A DNA stretch of 5,785 nt from Bordetella parapertussis (lineage in GTDB: Bacteria; Pseudomonadota; Gammaproteobacteria; Burkholderiales; Burkholderiaceae_C). Positions within the stretch are counted from its first letter, which is position 1, and every line of letters starts with the position of its first letter. Where the stretch lies: the NCBI GenBank assembly GCA_945871945.1, contig CAMBXY010000099.1:1-5785 (forward strand), in the 5' to 3' direction. A program made the position numbers and the translations under genes. The notes beneath the pieces are model-generated. The model was not told where the DNA came from and did no database searches. It was given only the letters and a program-made list of their open reading frames with translations. Below are positions 5,510 to 5,785 of the stretch, in pieces.

Positions 5510-5785
5510 TTACTTGGTGTCAAAACCAATGCCAGAGGGCTTGCTTGGAAAACCTTTGCCGTAATCAACTTTGACCGGTTTGGTTTGCCGAGTTGCAAGA
5601 CCCGGTTCAATGGGAAGTCCACGATGAAGGTTAAAGGCGTAGGCTTCAATGGCAAGCATTTCAGGCCCGCTCACATCCAATACCTTGCCACCTTGGGGGT
5701 TTTGGATACACCAATTGGCCATTTCACGCCAAGTTACCACTCTATCGAAGGCAGTGTGATATTTGGGGAAAGTTTGTGGGTTTGA
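5510..5785 (-). CDS. C-terminal part of a probable SoxA/TsdA-type c-type cytochrome (partial)
   Basis: The last 91 codons of a gene that enters from the right edge are visible, in frame from base 5785 to a TAA. The peptide contains TFPKYHTAFDRVVTWREMANWCIQNPQGGKVLD, then SGPEMLAIEAYAFNLHRGLPIEPG. The order 'FPxY...RVVT-L/W-x-E-x-x-N-x-C...GKxLDxxSxEMxAxxAYxxxxxxGLPIE' resembles the C-terminal ends of SoxA- and TsdA-type periplasmic cytochromes and related c-type cytochromes. No CXXCH is within the visible part, which is expected because the haem motif would lie upstream, so haem binding is inferred. An internal GTG at 5740 could mark a shorter ORF, but the frame is open to the edge and the family-like residues begin before it, so a truncated gene is the better reading. 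It heads the group that includes DUF1566 and HiPIP. Confidence 0.55.
   Translation of the reverse strand, partial: SNPQTFPKYHTAFDRVVTWREMANWCIQNPQGGKVLDVSGPEMLAIEAYAFNLHRGLPIEPGLATRQTKPVKVDYGKGFPSKPSGIGFDTK

Noticed and set aside
1..5785. CRISPR arrays, tRNA or rRNA genes, insertion sequences or transposase fragments.
   Set aside because: No regularly spaced repeats, tRNA-like cloverleaf, terminal inverted repeats or transposase motifs were found on either strand.

Overview
The window looks like a piece of a betaproteobacterial genome, most likely a Burkholderiales/Comamonadaceae aerobic anoxygenic phototroph of the Limnohabitans or Rhodoferax kind. Three things suggest this: a tetraheme photosynthetic reaction-centre cytochrome (PufC), a high-potential iron-sulfur protein (HiPIP) of the type that feeds electrons to such cytochromes in Rhodoferax and Rubrivivax, and a cca / NDUFA9-like gene pair next to them. 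The genus is inferred from protein character only; no database search was possible.

Layout. Positions 1-189 (+) hold the last 62 codons of a NodT/TolC-type outer-membrane efflux protein. All other genes are on the minus strand and read right to left. From the right edge they are: the C-terminal part of a probable SoxA/TsdA-type c-type cytochrome (5510-5785, partial); an exported Lcl/DUF1566-domain protein with a TTG start (4934-5491); HiPIP (4573-4914), followed at once by a terminator-like hairpin (4537-4564); an AT-rich regulatory region (4378-4530); pufC (3280-4377); a ChaN-like haem-binding exported protein whose start overlaps the end of pufC (2409-3332); a short 85-bp gap; an NAD(P)-binding NDUFA9-like epimerase (1430-2323); and cca, the CCA-adding enzyme (198-1424), which ends 8 bp from the convergent efflux gene.

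How the genes work together. The right half is an electron-transfer module. HiPIP, a periplasmic Tat-exported 4Fe-4S protein, is expected to reduce the lipid-anchored tetraheme PufC, which re-reduces the photo-oxidised special pair. A second exported cytochrome is encoded upstream in the same direction as HiPIP. The ChaN-like protein just behind pufC may share its transcript. The left half is housekeeping: tRNA 3'-end maturation, an SDR-type protein, and efflux. Hand counts of sample 60-base lines suggest GC drops from about 57-62% in the housekeeping part to about 47% in the pufC and DUF1566 genes.

The most notable signal is in the pufC promoter. A sigma-70-like promoter (TTGACT, 16 bp, TATCAT) is overlapped by two inverted repeats 8 bp apart. 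One is a perfect TGTCA-N8-TGACA and the other is TGTCAAT-N5-ATTGACT. The first matches the PpsR/CrtJ consensus TGT-N12-ACA exactly, and the second matches with one mismatch and one extra base. pufC here therefore appears to be a separately transcribed, PpsR-controlled gene behind a HiPIP terminator, and not the tail of a pufBALM transcript.
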